A stretch of 21,920 nt of DNA from CAZZBK01 sp964652155. Lineage in GTDB: Bacteria > Planctomycetota > Planctomycetia > Pirellulales > PNKZ01. The translations under genes and the position numbers were made by a program. This document shows positions 8,310 to 16,554 of this stretch, in pieces; the first letter of the stretch is position 1, and every line of letters begins with the position of its first letter. Under the pieces are notes generated by a model. That model had not been told where the DNA came from and ran no database searches. It worked only from the letters and a program-made list of their open reading frames with translations. The stretch lies in contig CAZZBK010000105.1 in NCBI GenBank assembly GCA_964652155.1, positions 1-21,920 on the forward strand. Reading direction: 5' to 3'.

Positions 8310-9605
8310 TCAGCCGTCACTGGGGACGGCCGAGCCACCATCGGCCGAAGGCTCTTGAGGCTTTTGCTCCTCAGCCTCCTGAGCTTCAATCGCGGCGGTG
8401 GCCGCATCGATCCGCTGCTGTTCGCGCTGTCGACGGCGAGCTTCCGACGCCGCCGCCTCGGCTTCTTCGGCCATCGATTCGGCTTGCTCGACGATGTGGT
8501 TGACCTGCTCGTCGGTCAAGCCGCCCATCTCGGCCAGCGCGTCGGGCTCAATGATGGAAAGATCATCGTAGGACAAAAAGCCCTCTTCCACCAGCTTGGT
8601 GGCCAGGTTTTCGTCAACCCCGTCGATTTGGCTGAAGCCCTGAATCGCCCGATCGAGCTGCTCGTCGAGTTCCTCACGGGTCATGATTTCGATATCCCAG
8701 CCGCAGAGCTTGCTGGCCAGCCGCACGTTTTGTCCCCGTCGGCCGATGGCCAGCGAGAGCTGATCTTCGCGGACCAGCACGATGGCCCGACCAAGCATTT
8801 GGCACAAAATCACCTCGTCGACCTCGGCCGGCTGCAAGGCGTTGGGAATCAGCACCTGCATGTCGTCATTCCAGCGGACGATGTCGATCCGCTCGCCGCC
8901 GAGTTCATCGACGATGTTCTTGATGCGGTTGCCACGCACGCCGACGCACGCACCGACACAGTCGACCCGCTGATCGCTGCTGCTCACGGCACACTTCGAG
9001 CGATAGCCGGGCTCGCGGGCAATGGCGCGGATCTGAATGACCCCGTCGGCGATTTCGGGGATCTCTTGCTCGAACAACCGCTGGACAAGGGCGGGACGAA
9101 TGCGGCTCAGCACGACCTTGACGCGCGAGCCCATTTTCTTGACTTCGAAGACCGTGGCCCGCACCCGCTCGTTGGCGTGATGGGTTTCGCCGGGGATCTG
9201 CTCGCTACGGGGCAGAATGGCCTCGGTATTGGTGAGTTGGACCGTGGCCGCGCCCCCCTCGTAGCGTTGCACGACGCCCGTGACCAACTGGTTCACTTCG
9301 CGTTCGTATTCGTCGAACAGCGTGTCGCGTTCGGCCTCGCGGACTTTCTGGATAATGACTTGCTTGGCAGTTTGGGCACCGATGCGGCCGGCGATGTCCT
9401 CGGGATCGAGCACGGCACCGTTGTGGGTGCCGGAGATGGAGCCGTCTTTGCGATCGATCAGGACGATGATCTCAGCGTCTTCACCGTATTGTTTCGTGAG
9501 CGCGGTCACCAAGGCCGACTCGATGGCCTGGAAAATGATTTCCTTGTCGATGTTCTTGTCGCGATGGATCGCATCAATGATGCGCAGGATTTCATGGGCG
9601 TTCAT
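8310..9605 (-). CDS. nusA: Transcription termination/antitermination factor NusA
   Basis: A 431-residue protein beginning MNAHEILRIIDAIHRDKNID. The N-terminal RNA-polymerase-binding domain covers ~1-105, the S1 domain ~108-175 (TGVVQRYEGGAATVQL), KH1 ~180-260 (GACVGVRGNRIKNIVDELGG) and KH2 ~270-325 (LAIGRRGQNVRLASKLCGWD). A helix-hairpin-helix region (~340-390) and an acidic/Gln/Ala tail follow. It binds RNA polymerase and nascent RNA and modulates pausing and termination. The frame stays open 43 codons upstream (to 9734), but that extension has no family similarity, so the start is placed at 9605. rimP, often the gene before nusA, is absent here; a ~630 bp gap lies upstream instead. Confidence 0.96.
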   Translation of the reverse strand: MNAHEILRIIDAIHRDKNIDKEIIFQAIESALVTALTKQYGEDAEIIVLIDRKDGSISGTHNGAVLDPEDIAGRIGAQTAKQVIIQKVREAERDTLFDEYEREVNQLVTGVVQRYEGGAATVQLTNTEAILPRSEQIPGETHHANERVRATVFEVKKMGSRVKVVLSRIRPALVQRLFEQEIPEIADGVIQIRAIAREPGYRSKCAVSSSDQRVDCVGACVGVRGNRIKNIVDELGGERIDIVRWNDDMQVLIPNALQPAEVDEVILCQMLGRAIVLVREDQLSLAIGRRGQNVRLASKLCGWDIEIMTREELDEQLDRAIQGFSQIDGVDENLATKLVEEGFLSYDDLSIIEPDALAEMGGLTDEQVNHIVEQAESMAEEAEAAASEARRRQREQQRIDAATAAIEAQEAEEQKPQEPSADGGSAVPSDG

Positions 9606-9954
9606 GCTGGTCGTACTCTTTGCCCCTCTTGGGGCGGCCGAATTGTTCGAGTTGTCAAATTGCCGTACCGCTCGGGTGGTTGGGGTGTCGTGCTCCTGTC
9701 GTAACGGTCCATCAATGAACACGCGGCCGATCAAACGCTTGCCGGAGGCGGTGTCCGGTTCGCCATCGATCCAACCACGTCGTGAATGTCTGTGCGTCGT
9801 GTAAGTCGAGTCCTCAGGGCACTCGGGTAAAGTCGGTCAACAACGCTAGCTTAACCGCAAAACCCTAGCCCACGTTTCCACCCGGCCGAGATCCATCGGA
9901 CCAAGCAAAACCGTCGACTTGAGCGCGGGTCGCTCGTGCGTTTCAAGGCGCTAA

Positions 9955-10165
9955 CGTGACATCACCTTACGGTGAATACGCTGTTGTAAACGGTCCGGGG
10001 GTGAGTTGTCGACCGCAAACCCGAGCCAACGGCCCGTAAATATCCACCGGGCTTGACCTTCGGGAGGTGGGCCCCCGGCGCAGCCGGGAGCCCGGCCGGG
10101 GTATTAATCGCCACAAAGCGGCTGCCCCCCAGTAGATAAGCACCTCGGGGGGAAAGAATCGTCCG
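9955..10165. ncRNA. Structured RNA candidate, strand unresolved
   Basis: Dense complementary segments occur in about 210 nt: TCACC-TTAC-GGTGA (about 9962-9975), CGGTC...GACCG, GCCCG...CGGGC, and GGGCTT(G)ACCT-TCGGG-AGGTGGGCCC, which pairs over ten positions on the plus strand using G-U pairs. Also present are CCCCGGC...GCCGGGG enclosing GCCGGG/CCCGGC, GCCGC-TTT-GTGGC (better on the minus strand) and CCCCCC...GGGGGG. The size and position suit an independent small RNA or a nusA-operon leader. I could not match it to tmRNA, RNase P, SRP RNA or a known riboswitch; 6S RNA cannot be excluded. The G-U evidence is contradictory about strand. Confidence 0.35.
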
Positions 10166-10170
10166 CGACA

Positions 10171-10202
10171 CGCGCCGACCTATCGATCGGCCGCGTGGCG
10201 CG
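10171..10202 (-). terminator. Hairpin downstream of the aldolase gene
   Basis: Arms CGCGCC and GGCGCG enclose a second palindromic core (GCCGA...TCGGC), 36 bp after the fba stop on the minus strand. There is no immediate T-run, so termination is a guess based on position and stem. Confidence 0.35.
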
Positions 10203-10238
10203 GAAAATGATTCGCTTGCGCTGATCGCTTGTGAGGCG

Positions 10239-11231
10239 TTAGACCTTGACGGCCAGTTGATTGCGAACGCCTTCGAGTTGCCCTGCCGAACCGAGCATCT
10301 GGTTCTTGTGGGTAATGAAGTCGGCGTAGGCGGCCATGAACGGCTTGCCGGGCGTGCGCGGGTCGAAGTCGGCCGGCTTGTCGCGGAAGTTCTCGCGATA
10401 CACGGCGCACCAAATCAGTCGGCCATCGGTGTCGATGTTCACCTTGGTGACACCCAGCTTGGCGGCAGGCAGATACTCCTGCTCCTGGACACCGCTGGTC
10501 TGCGGCAACAGGCCGCCGGCGGCGTTGATGCGATCGACCCATTCTTGCGGCACGCTGCTCGAGCCGTGCATGACCAGTGGGAAATTCGGCAGCAACTTTT
10601 GAATCGCCGCGATGCGATCAAAGTGCAAGCTCTGCTTTCCCTTGAACTTGAACGCGCCGTGCGAGGTGCCGATGGCGACCGCCAGCGAGTCGCATCCGCT
10701 GCGCTCGACAAACTCGACGGCTTGATCGGGGTCGGTCAAGCAGGCGTGGTCGGCGTCGACCGAGATGTCTTCTTCGACGCCTCCGAGCATGCCCAACTCG
10801 GCTTCGACACTGAGCCCCTTGGCATGCGCGCGATCGACCACGCGCCGCGTGATTTCGATATTTTTATCGAACGGGTCATGCGAGGCATCGATCATGACCG
10901 ACGAATAGAAGCCGCTGTCGATGCACTCGTAGCAGACTTCTTCGGTGCCGTGGTCCAAGTGGACAGCGAAGATGGCCTCGGGGAAAATCTCTTCCGCCGC
11001 GCGGATCATCGCTTCCAGAAAACGCTTGTCGGTAAAAGAACGAGCGCCACGCGAAATCTGAATAATGAACGGCGCCGCCGTCGCGTTATTGACCGGCTCT
11101 TCGTTCTTGTCTTTTTTGCCAAGGTTGCCGCGAAACAGGCCGACGGTCTGTTCGAGGTTGTTGATGTTATAGGCGCCGACAGCGTATTTGCCGTAGGCAT
11201 GATCGAACAGTTCTTTGGTCGTGACAATCAT
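10239..11231 (-). CDS. fba: Class II fructose-bisphosphate aldolase
   Basis: A 330-residue protein, starting MIVTTKELFDHAYGKYAVGA, the usual class II N-terminus. It reversibly cleaves fructose 1,6-bisphosphate to dihydroxyacetone phosphate and glyceraldehyde 3-phosphate in glycolysis and gluconeogenesis. The zinc site and catalytic residues are visible: HLDHG (91-95, with D93 as catalytic Asp and H94 as zinc ligand), E145 in SVEAELG, H191 in GTSHGAF and H222 in VMHGSSSVP, followed by KVNIDTDGRL for phosphate binding. Length and the HLDHG form resemble the longer type B aldolases. The frame is open 40 codons further upstream, but that extension is unrelated to the family, so 11231 is chosen; only a weak purine-rich site (AAAGTAAAG) precedes it. 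It is separated from nusA by a large gap and is probably transcribed on its own. Confidence 0.95.
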   Translation of the reverse strand: MIVTTKELFDHAYGKYAVGAYNINNLEQTVGLFRGNLGKKDKNEEPVNNATAAPFIIQISRGARSFTDKRFLEAMIRAAEEIFPEAIFAVHLDHGTEEVCYECIDSGFYSSVMIDASHDPFDKNIEITRRVVDRAHAKGLSVEAELGMLGGVEEDISVDADHACLTDPDQAVEFVERSGCDSLAVAIGTSHGAFKFKGKQSLHFDRIAAIQKLLPNFPLVMHGSSSVPQEWVDRINAAGGLLPQTSGVQEQEYLPAAKLGVTKVNIDTDGRLIWCAVYRENFRDKPADFDPRTPGKPFMAAYADFITHKNQMLGSAGQLEGVRNQLAVKV

Positions 11232-11401
11232 GGCTTTACTTTGCTTGGTACGGGACAGAAAAGAGATCGTGCCACCGCAAACACGGGGCAACTCACATCG
11301 GTATACGCGGCGCGCGATGCAAGCAGGCAAGTTTAGCACCCGATGAGCCAAACTGTCGACGGGGCACCCCAGCGCGACCGTCCGCTGACGCCATAAACCA
11401 T

Positions 11402-12637
11402 TTAACTCAAATGCTTTTCGTATATTCGATAGGTCTTATACCGCTCGCCGCCGACGACCTCAATGGACCGATTGATGAGCGCGTTGTCCTCCAGCGTCCA
11501 GCCCAGCTCGGCCTGATGGTACTGGAGCTTTTTGCCGTTGATGAGCGTTTGCAGGATCAGCATCTCGCTGATGCCGCGGCGACGATAATCCGAGAGCACG
11601 CCCAGCGCCACCAGGCGACCCACGTGGATCCGCTTGAGATTGCGATACAGCTCGATCGCCCCCAGGGGCATCCCCCAACGCATCAGTCGGCCGTTGAGCG
11701 GCTTCATCGCCTCGTTGAAGTCGGGCAACGTCATCGACATGCCCACCACCTGAGCGTCGACCTCGGCCAGCAACACCAACTCCGACGGCACGAGATAGAA
11801 CAGATGCTTGGCGAAATCGTTAAACTCGTTGTCGGTCATGGGCACGAAGCCCCAGTTCTCGCTCCAGGCCGCGTTGTAGATCAGCTTGCAGCGCTCGATC
11901 TCGGCCTTGGCGTCGCGCTTGTTGAACGGTCGAATGGTCACACGGCCGCGCTGCTTCATGCGCTGCGCGAAGCGGAGCCATTTCTCCTCGAGCTTCAGCA
12001 CGTCGGTGAACCACCAACTGTAGAGATCCTTGGCCTTGACCAGGCCGCACGACTCGAGCAGCCTTGGGTAATAGGGCGGATTATGATTCATCAGCACGCG
12101 CGGCGGCGTGTCAAAGCCGTCGATCAGCACGCCGCAGGCGTAGTTCATCGAATAGTCGATGGGCCCCAGCAGGTGCGTGCGGCCGCGCGCGCGCAGCCAG
12201 CCCTCGGCCGCGTCCAACAGCGCCCGGGTCACCTGCACGTCGTCGATCGACTCGAAGAGCCCGAAGCAGCCCGTGTTGGTGCCATGCACGGCGTTGTAGC
12301 GCGGGTCGTCGCTGGCACTGATGCGGCCCACCGCTCGACCATCGATCGAGGCGATGAACTGCGCCGCGGCACCATGCTGATAAAACGGCTGCTTGCGCGG
12401 GTCGATAAACTCTTTGCGCTCGATGAGCAGCGGAGGGACCCAGACCGGATCGCGCTCGTTGATCGGCCAGGGGACACGCACAAAGGCGTCGCGATCACGC
12501 GCCGTCAATACGGGGCGAACGTCAATGCGTCGCAAACTGCTCCCAGCAGAGGGTGCGATTGACGTCACGATCAGCAGGCTTCCCGAGTGCGAAAAGTAAG
12601 GTTCAGTGGTGCGCGGCGGGTGCAATCGAGCTTCCAC
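11402..12637 (-). CDS. GNAT-fold acyltransferase-like protein
   Basis: Up to 411 residues. A start at GTG 12568 (V24) is an alternative, because the first ~35 residues look unconserved; neither start has a strong ribosome-binding site. The C-terminal half carries a GNAT-like segment: VLLAEVDAQVVGMSMTLPDF (strands 4-5) and RLVALGVLSDYRRRGISEML (an acetyl-CoA-binding V/G-x-x-x-x-RRRG motif near residue 350). The N-terminal half (YNAVHGTNTGCFGLFESIDD, then LLDAAEGWLRARGRTHLLGP and IDYSMNYACGVLIDGFD) also has the GNAT-like layout, so this may be a tandem-GNAT protein of the ~370-390-residue type found across many phyla. Substrate unknown. It lies divergent from the small gene at 12861, and its 3' end faces the aldolase promoter region. 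Confidence 0.7.
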   Translation of the reverse strand: MEARLHPPRTTEPYFSHSGSLLIVTSIAPSAGSSLRRIDVRPVLTARDRDAFVRVPWPINERDPVWVPPLLIERKEFIDPRKQPFYQHGAAAQFIASIDGRAVGRISASDDPRYNAVHGTNTGCFGLFESIDDVQVTRALLDAAEGWLRARGRTHLLGPIDYSMNYACGVLIDGFDTPPRVLMNHNPPYYPRLLESCGLVKAKDLYSWWFTDVLKLEEKWLRFAQRMKQRGRVTIRPFNKRDAKAEIERCKLIYNAAWSENWGFVPMTDNEFNDFAKHLFYLVPSELVLLAEVDAQVVGMSMTLPDFNEAMKPLNGRLMRWGMPLGAIELYRNLKRIHVGRLVALGVLSDYRRRGISEMLILQTLINGKKLQYHQAELGWTLEDNALINRSIEVVGGERYKTYRIYEKHLS

Positions 12638-12781
12638 CGTATCATCGGCCCATCACCGCCAACGTGCAAGTCAGATCCGAGAAGGCGTTTTTCCGGCCCG
12701 ATTCATCCGGGTTGCTTGCACCCACTTTCGGCCACTCCAGCTCGGGAATCGAGGTTTTCCTCAGCAATCGCTCGGCAGGGG

Positions 12782-12810
12782 TTCATTCATTGCTGCCGTG
12801 GCGATATAAT
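12782..12810 (+). promoter_or_regulatory. Sigma-70-like promoter for the small basic protein gene
   Basis: A perfect -10 TATAAT (12805-12810) with a weak -35 TTCATT (12782-12787) at 17-bp spacing, about 50 bp before the GTG start of the next gene. In this GC-rich intergenic region a perfect TATAAT stands out. Confidence 0.55.
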
Positions 12811-12860
12811 GACCACCGGAATCACCGTGTCTTTCGCGCGTTTTCATCCGAGGGTTGCCC

Positions 12861-13082
12861 GTGCTTACCGAACAAGAAGTGTCTCGTAGCTGGCGGCAGT
12901 TGTTCAACAAGGGTGAATTGACCAGCGACGCGTTCAGTAAAGCCAAAGGGCTCATCGAAGAACTGCGCGCCGAGAGCCCGTTGCGCCATCGGCTATCCAT
13001 CGAGCTGGAAGAGTTGCGGGCCATGCACGCGGCCAAGAACAAAAAGCCCCGCCGCAAGGCACCTGCGACCGAACCCGTCTAG
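12861..13082 (+). CDS. Small basic protein of unknown function
   Basis: 73 residues from a GTG start preceded by AGGG six bases upstream; a TTG two codons earlier (12855) is possible but has worse spacing. The N-terminal half is predicted helical and charged (LTEQEVSRSWRQLFNKGELT, then KAKGLIEELRAESPLRHRLS), and the C-terminus is a lysine/arginine cluster (AAKNKKPRRKAPATE). No family recognised. Its own perfect -10 box, good codon-level composition and the convergent terminator-like hairpin after it support a real gene. The basic tail suggests contact with nucleic acid or another polyanion, which is inference only. Confidence 0.6.
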   Translation: MLTEQEVSRSWRQLFNKGELTSDAFSKAKGLIEELRAESPLRHRLSIELEELRAMHAAKNKKPRRKAPATEPV

Positions 13083-13114
13083 CCAGCTCGTTGTCCCGTG
13101 TTGCCGAGACAACC

Positions 13115-13148
13115 AAGTCAGCGATTGGCCTCCATCTGCGGCTGACTT
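13115..13148. terminator. Bidirectional terminator-like hairpin between convergent genes
   Basis: Perfect 8-bp arms AAGTCAGC (13115-13122) and GCTGACTT (13141-13148) around an 18-nt loop that can itself pair (GAT...ATC). It lies between the convergent ends of the small basic gene (13082) and the BBP7 gene (13152). A second short palindrome, GTTGTC...GACAAC, lies at 13090-13113. Neither has a long T-run. Confidence 0.45.
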
Positions 13149-13151
13149 CGA

Positions 13152-14597
13152 TCAGCGGTTGATTTCCATTCCCAGCGTGATGCCGTTGATGAACACGCCT
13201 TGCACCTTGCGCTCGTTGAAGATCTGCATCGCCGGAAGCTGGTAGTCAATCATATTGGTCGATCGCATGATGCCATCGACAAACGTTCCGGTCCAGCCCG
13301 CGTTGACCGACACCGACTCGAACACCTGATACTGCAACTTCGCCCGCAACTCGCCCATCGGGCTAAACGACGAGTAGTTGCGCGACGAGCTGAAGCCGGT
13401 ACGGAACATGGCCGCCGGTTGGTTCAACCGCGACGCATTGATGTTCGACGGACCGATGTTGTTCGGATACGAGGTGACGGGGCCATTGGCCGTCGACGTC
13501 CCGTTGGTGAAGGTGTCGCCCGGGTTGATGGTCGTGAGTTGGCTGCCCAACACGCCGTTGAGTCGCGCCGTCTGCAAGTTGGCCCCTGCGAACAGCCGAC
13601 CTTCGCCAATGAACGACATGCGTCCCGTCTTCTGAATCCAGCGCAGGCCGATCTGACCACCCACGATCCGGTTGTTGATATTCATATCCCAGTTGCTGTC
13701 GGCCAGGATGCCTCCCAGCCCTTCCACGGTAAATCGGTCGTTGAAATTCATGTAGCGTGCGCCGGCAAAACCCTCGACGCTGCCGCCGAACACACCGAGC
13801 CGACGCAGCCGCCAAGCCCGATTCAGTTCCACCGAGTAGATATCCGACGTGTGCCGCGCCGTGAGCTGGCTAAAGACCAACGGCAGCGCCACCATATCGC
13901 CAAAGTCAATCGCGGCGATCGTGTCCGGAATACCGTCTGGCGGCGAGGCCGCGGCCGGTGGGATGCCCGTCCCCAGGTCGCGACCGTCGGGACCATACAC
14001 ACTATCGTTGTCGACATCGTCGGCATAGCCGTCGGGCAGGCGGATACTGCCCGCCGTGGCGTTGGGCACCGCGCCGCGAATATCGACAAACCCGTCTAAA
14101 ATGTCGCGGTTGGCCGTGGCACCCGTACCGAGGTCGGTCACAGGCACCACCAAGGGCTTGAACACCATCGCGGCGTTGGTTTGGAACAGTCGGTCGCTGT
14201 GGTTGAACAACCGCCAGCCGCTGACGAACCAACCTCGATCGTCGTCACCCATGTAACCGAGCTCATACCGCGTGCCTGACTCCAGGCTCGCGCGGATAAA
14301 GCCCGTGTCGGCGGCATTAAACTGGGTGAGGGTTCCGAAGTTGCTGTCGTAAACAGCACGCGACCCTCCTTGGTTGCCGATCTCGACCTTCTTGGGCGTG
14401 GTCGTTGCCCAGAGCAAGTATTCCAGACTTCCCCAGTAGCCGACGTTCGGGATGACCCCTTGGCCGTAGCTACTTAGGTCCGGCTGCGCAAAGTAGTCGA
14501 TGTCTCCCGTTTCGCCCAGGGCGAACGGTGAGACTTGCGCACTTGCGGCGACCGCCATTGCTAAATACACAACGGCTGTCATGAATCCAGTTTTCAT
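13152..14597 (-). CDS. BBP7 family outer-membrane beta-barrel protein
   Basis: 481 residues from ATG 14597. An in-frame start 9 codons upstream (14624) is possible, but the compact signal peptide (KTGF, then a hydrophobic core ending AVAASA-QVS) begins best at 14597. The mature N-terminus contains GYWGSLEYLLWATTT, the hallmark of the BBP7 (putative beta-barrel porin-7, PF07585) family seen in planctomycetes. Alternating hydrophobic strands and aromatic residues run through the chain (GARYMNFNDRFTVEGLGG, GQIGLRWIQKTGRMSFIGEG, VSVNAGWTGTFVDGIMRS), and it ends in a strand-like GVFINGITLGMEINR, compatible with an outer-membrane barrel terminus although the last residue is Arg, not Phe. A central acidic insertion rich in Asp/Pro/Gly (~160-230) includes DVDNDSVYGPDGRD, which could bind calcium. 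Role in transport is inferred. It stands alone, divergent from the operon at 14996. Confidence 0.85.
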   Translation of the reverse strand: MKTGFMTAVVYLAMAVAASAQVSPFALGETGDIDYFAQPDLSSYGQGVIPNVGYWGSLEYLLWATTTPKKVEIGNQGGSRAVYDSNFGTLTQFNAADTGFIRASLESGTRYELGYMGDDDRGWFVSGWRLFNHSDRLFQTNAAMVFKPLVVPVTDLGTGATANRDILDGFVDIRGAVPNATAGSIRLPDGYADDVDNDSVYGPDGRDLGTGIPPAAASPPDGIPDTIAAIDFGDMVALPLVFSQLTARHTSDIYSVELNRAWRLRRLGVFGGSVEGFAGARYMNFNDRFTVEGLGGILADSNWDMNINNRIVGGQIGLRWIQKTGRMSFIGEGRLFAGANLQTARLNGVLGSQLTTINPGDTFTNGTSTANGPVTSYPNNIGPSNINASRLNQPAAMFRTGFSSSRNYSSFSPMGELRAKLQYQVFESVSVNAGWTGTFVDGIMRSTNMIDYQLPAMQIFNERKVQGVFINGITLGMEINR

Positions 14598-14995
14598 ATG
14601 TCCAATCGACATCACTTGGCCCACCTACGCTTGGTTACGTCGTGGCGATCGGCGCACAGCGCCCACGATGGGCTAACTCCGCGCTCGATACGTGCTGGTA
14701 GTATCGGTCATGCTTGTCGTAACAGTTGAGTAAACGTGGTAAGAGTTAGCGAAAACTCCGGTGATTCCGCCTAGGACAGGCCCCTGGTGTGTGACTTGGG
14801 CAAAATGCGCTAAATACCGGCGACCGCACGTCGCTCAATCCGACCCCGTTGCTAGCGACGCTTTCACTTTTCAGCGCTCTCGGCGATCTTTTTGAACTCG
14901 ACGCCACGCTGGGGCATAATGGCCGCTGCCGAAATAGCCCGCCCTCCTCGACAAGGGCGAACGCAACCACCGCCTCTCTCAGTTCGGAGACCACC
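14598..14995. other. 398-bp divergent intergenic region
   Basis: It separates the BBP7 gene (minus) from the dimethylformamidase-like operon (plus). The right half holds a good sigma-70-like promoter for the operon (14892-14920). For the BBP7 gene I see no clear -35/-10 pair. No small gene is supported; a plus-strand frame open to 14849 is just the upstream extension of the 14996 gene. Confidence 0.6.
14892..14920 (+). promoter_or_regulatory. Sigma-70-like promoter of the three-gene operon 14996-18807
   Basis: -35 TTGAAC (14892-14897), 17-bp spacer, -10 CATAAT (14915-14920). The match is 4/6 and 5/6 at ideal spacing, giving a predicted leader of about 70 nt before the ATG at 14996. It also shows that the frame upstream of 14996 is leader and not coding sequence. 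Confidence 0.6.
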
Positions 14996-16510
14996 ATGAG
15001 CGTCGACCCCTCACGCCGCGACCTGCTCAAAAGCACCGTGGTTGCCGGCCTCGGCTCACAGCTCGCAGCCACCCACTCGTCCGCCGCCGAGCCCACGCCT
15101 CCGCAGCGCGACCTGATCCCCCAGGAAAATGCCCGGCCAGGGCACTTCGACTGGCAGCTCACCCGCGTACGGCTCGACAAACGCGATGGCTTCCGCAGCC
15201 CCTGGATCGAAGGCTATTGCAGCCGACAGAGTGTCGCCGCCGGCGAGTCGCTCGACATCATGGTCAGCACCAACCCGGCCCAAAAATTCACGATCGAGAT
15301 CTTTCGCATGGGCTACTACGGTGGCGCGGGCGCTCGGTTGATGACCACGCTGGGACCGTTTCAAGGGCAGACCCAGCGCGACCCGGAAGTCGGCCCGCGC
15401 CGCCTCCGCGAGTGCCGCTGGGAACCCACCACGCGGCTGGTCATTCCCTCCGACTGGAAGAGCGGAGTCTATCTGGGTCGACTGACCTTGCAGACCGAGG
15501 TCGCCACGCAAGCACCGTGGCAAAGCTATGTCATCTTTATCGTGCGCGACAACCGCCGCGCCGACTTTTTGTTCCAATGCAGCGACAACACCTGGGCCGC
15601 CTACAATCGCTGGCCCGACAATTACTCGCTCTACACCGACCCTCGCGGCTCGCTCGTCGCCGACACCGATGTGAGCTTCGACCGCCCGTATGGCAAGTAC
15701 GCGCAGATATTTGAGGCCCCGCAGTCGGTCGGCTCGGGCGAGTTCTTGCTCTGGGAGTACCCGCTCTGCTACTGGCTCGAACAGCACGGCTATGACGTCA
15801 CCTACTGCTCGAACGTCGATCTGCTCGAACCCCAAACGCCGCTGCGCGCCAAGTGCTTGGTCAGCGTCGGCCACGACGAGTATTGGGACCTCCGGCAGTA
15901 CCAAAACTGCCGCGCGGCGATCGATCAGGGGGTGAATGCCTTTTTCCTCTCGGGCAATAGCGTCTGCTTTGTCGCGCCGTACTCGCCGAGCACCGACGGC
16001 CGCGCGAACCGGATCATCACACGCGCCGGCCGCTACGGTGGCGTGAGCGAGCAGGAGAAGCCCAAGATGGGTCCCTTCCCGGTCGAAGGCCCGAACGAGA
16101 ACCTACTCATCGGCGCCCGCACCATCACGCCGTTCAACGGTGGAGGCGACTGGATTTGTACCCAGCCCGACCACTGGATCTTCCAGGGCACGGGGATGAA
16201 AAAGGGGGACGCGATCCGCGGGCTCGTCGGCTGGGAATTCCACGGCGACCCGGCCAAGATACCGGGGCTGGAGGTGGTCGCCGAGGGGATCGCGCTCAGC
16301 GGCGGCACGAACCCCGCCCACTGGACCTCGACGATCTACCCGGGCCCCCACGGCAATTTCGTCTTCAACGCTTCGACGATTTGGTGGGCGCAAGGACTCG
16401 CTTCGCCCCCCGGCCACATGCTACCCTGGTCGCATTGGAGCCGCCCGCACGGACCCGACCCGCGCGTGCAACGCATCACGCGCAACCTGTTCGACCGCGT
16501 CATCGCCTGA
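14996..16510 (+). CDS. Tat-exported N,N-dimethylformamidase beta-subunit-like protein
   Basis: 504 residues from ATG 14996, with CGGAG seven bases upstream. Residues 5-30 are a twin-arginine signal (SRRDLLK, then a short hydrophobic stretch, cleavage near SSAAE), so export in folded form is predicted. The rest matches the dimethylformamidase large-subunit C-terminal family: MVSTNPAQKFTIEIFRMGYY (89-108, a beta-sandwich part), CSDNTWAAYNRWPDNYSLY (195-213), LLWEYPLCYWLEQHGYD (251-267), VSVGHDEYWDLRQY (289-302) and GWEFHGDP (412-419). In dimethylformamidase, iron is bound by two Tyr and one Glu; from memory the Tyr pair is 41 residues apart, and Y255 and Y296 here have the same spacing, with E414 a candidate for the carboxylate. 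The true substrate is unknown and probably not dimethylformamide. First gene of an operon with a crotonase and an M20 peptidase. Confidence 0.8.
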   Translation: MSVDPSRRDLLKSTVVAGLGSQLAATHSSAAEPTPPQRDLIPQENARPGHFDWQLTRVRLDKRDGFRSPWIEGYCSRQSVAAGESLDIMVSTNPAQKFTIEIFRMGYYGGAGARLMTTLGPFQGQTQRDPEVGPRRLRECRWEPTTRLVIPSDWKSGVYLGRLTLQTEVATQAPWQSYVIFIVRDNRRADFLFQCSDNTWAAYNRWPDNYSLYTDPRGSLVADTDVSFDRPYGKYAQIFEAPQSVGSGEFLLWEYPLCYWLEQHGYDVTYCSNVDLLEPQTPLRAKCLVSVGHDEYWDLRQYQNCRAAIDQGVNAFFLSGNSVCFVAPYSPSTDGRANRIITRAGRYGGVSEQEKPKMGPFPVEGPNENLLIGARTITPFNGGGDWICTQPDHWIFQGTGMKKGDAIRGLVGWEFHGDPAKIPGLEVVAEGIALSGGTNPAHWTSTIYPGPHGNFVFNASTIWWAQGLASPPGHMLPWSHWSRPHGPDPRVQRITRNLFDRVIA

Positions 16511-16554
16511 CCCACGGCAGTTCAACACTCATCCCCGTCGCGGTTGGTCAACCC

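Larger units (their letters stand above)
9606..10238. other. 633-bp gene-free gap between fba and nusA; leader of the nusA operon
   Basis: No convincing protein gene is seen here. The nusA-proximal third (9606-9900) shows only an open frame without recognisable protein features. The part 9955-10165 is rich in GC palindromes and is listed as a structured-RNA candidate. A hairpin at 10171-10202 follows the fba stop codon. The position rimP often takes before nusA is empty. I could not find a convincing sigma-70 promoter for nusA by eye. Confidence 0.6.

Noticed and set aside
8355..9704. Plus-strand frame of 449 codons antisense to nusA
   Set aside because: Shadow of the NusA S1/KH coding frame.
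9962..10171. Short minus-strand frame in the fba-nusA gap
   Set aside because: Its sequence is explained by the palindromic segment and has no protein character or ribosome-binding site; the structured-RNA reading is preferred.
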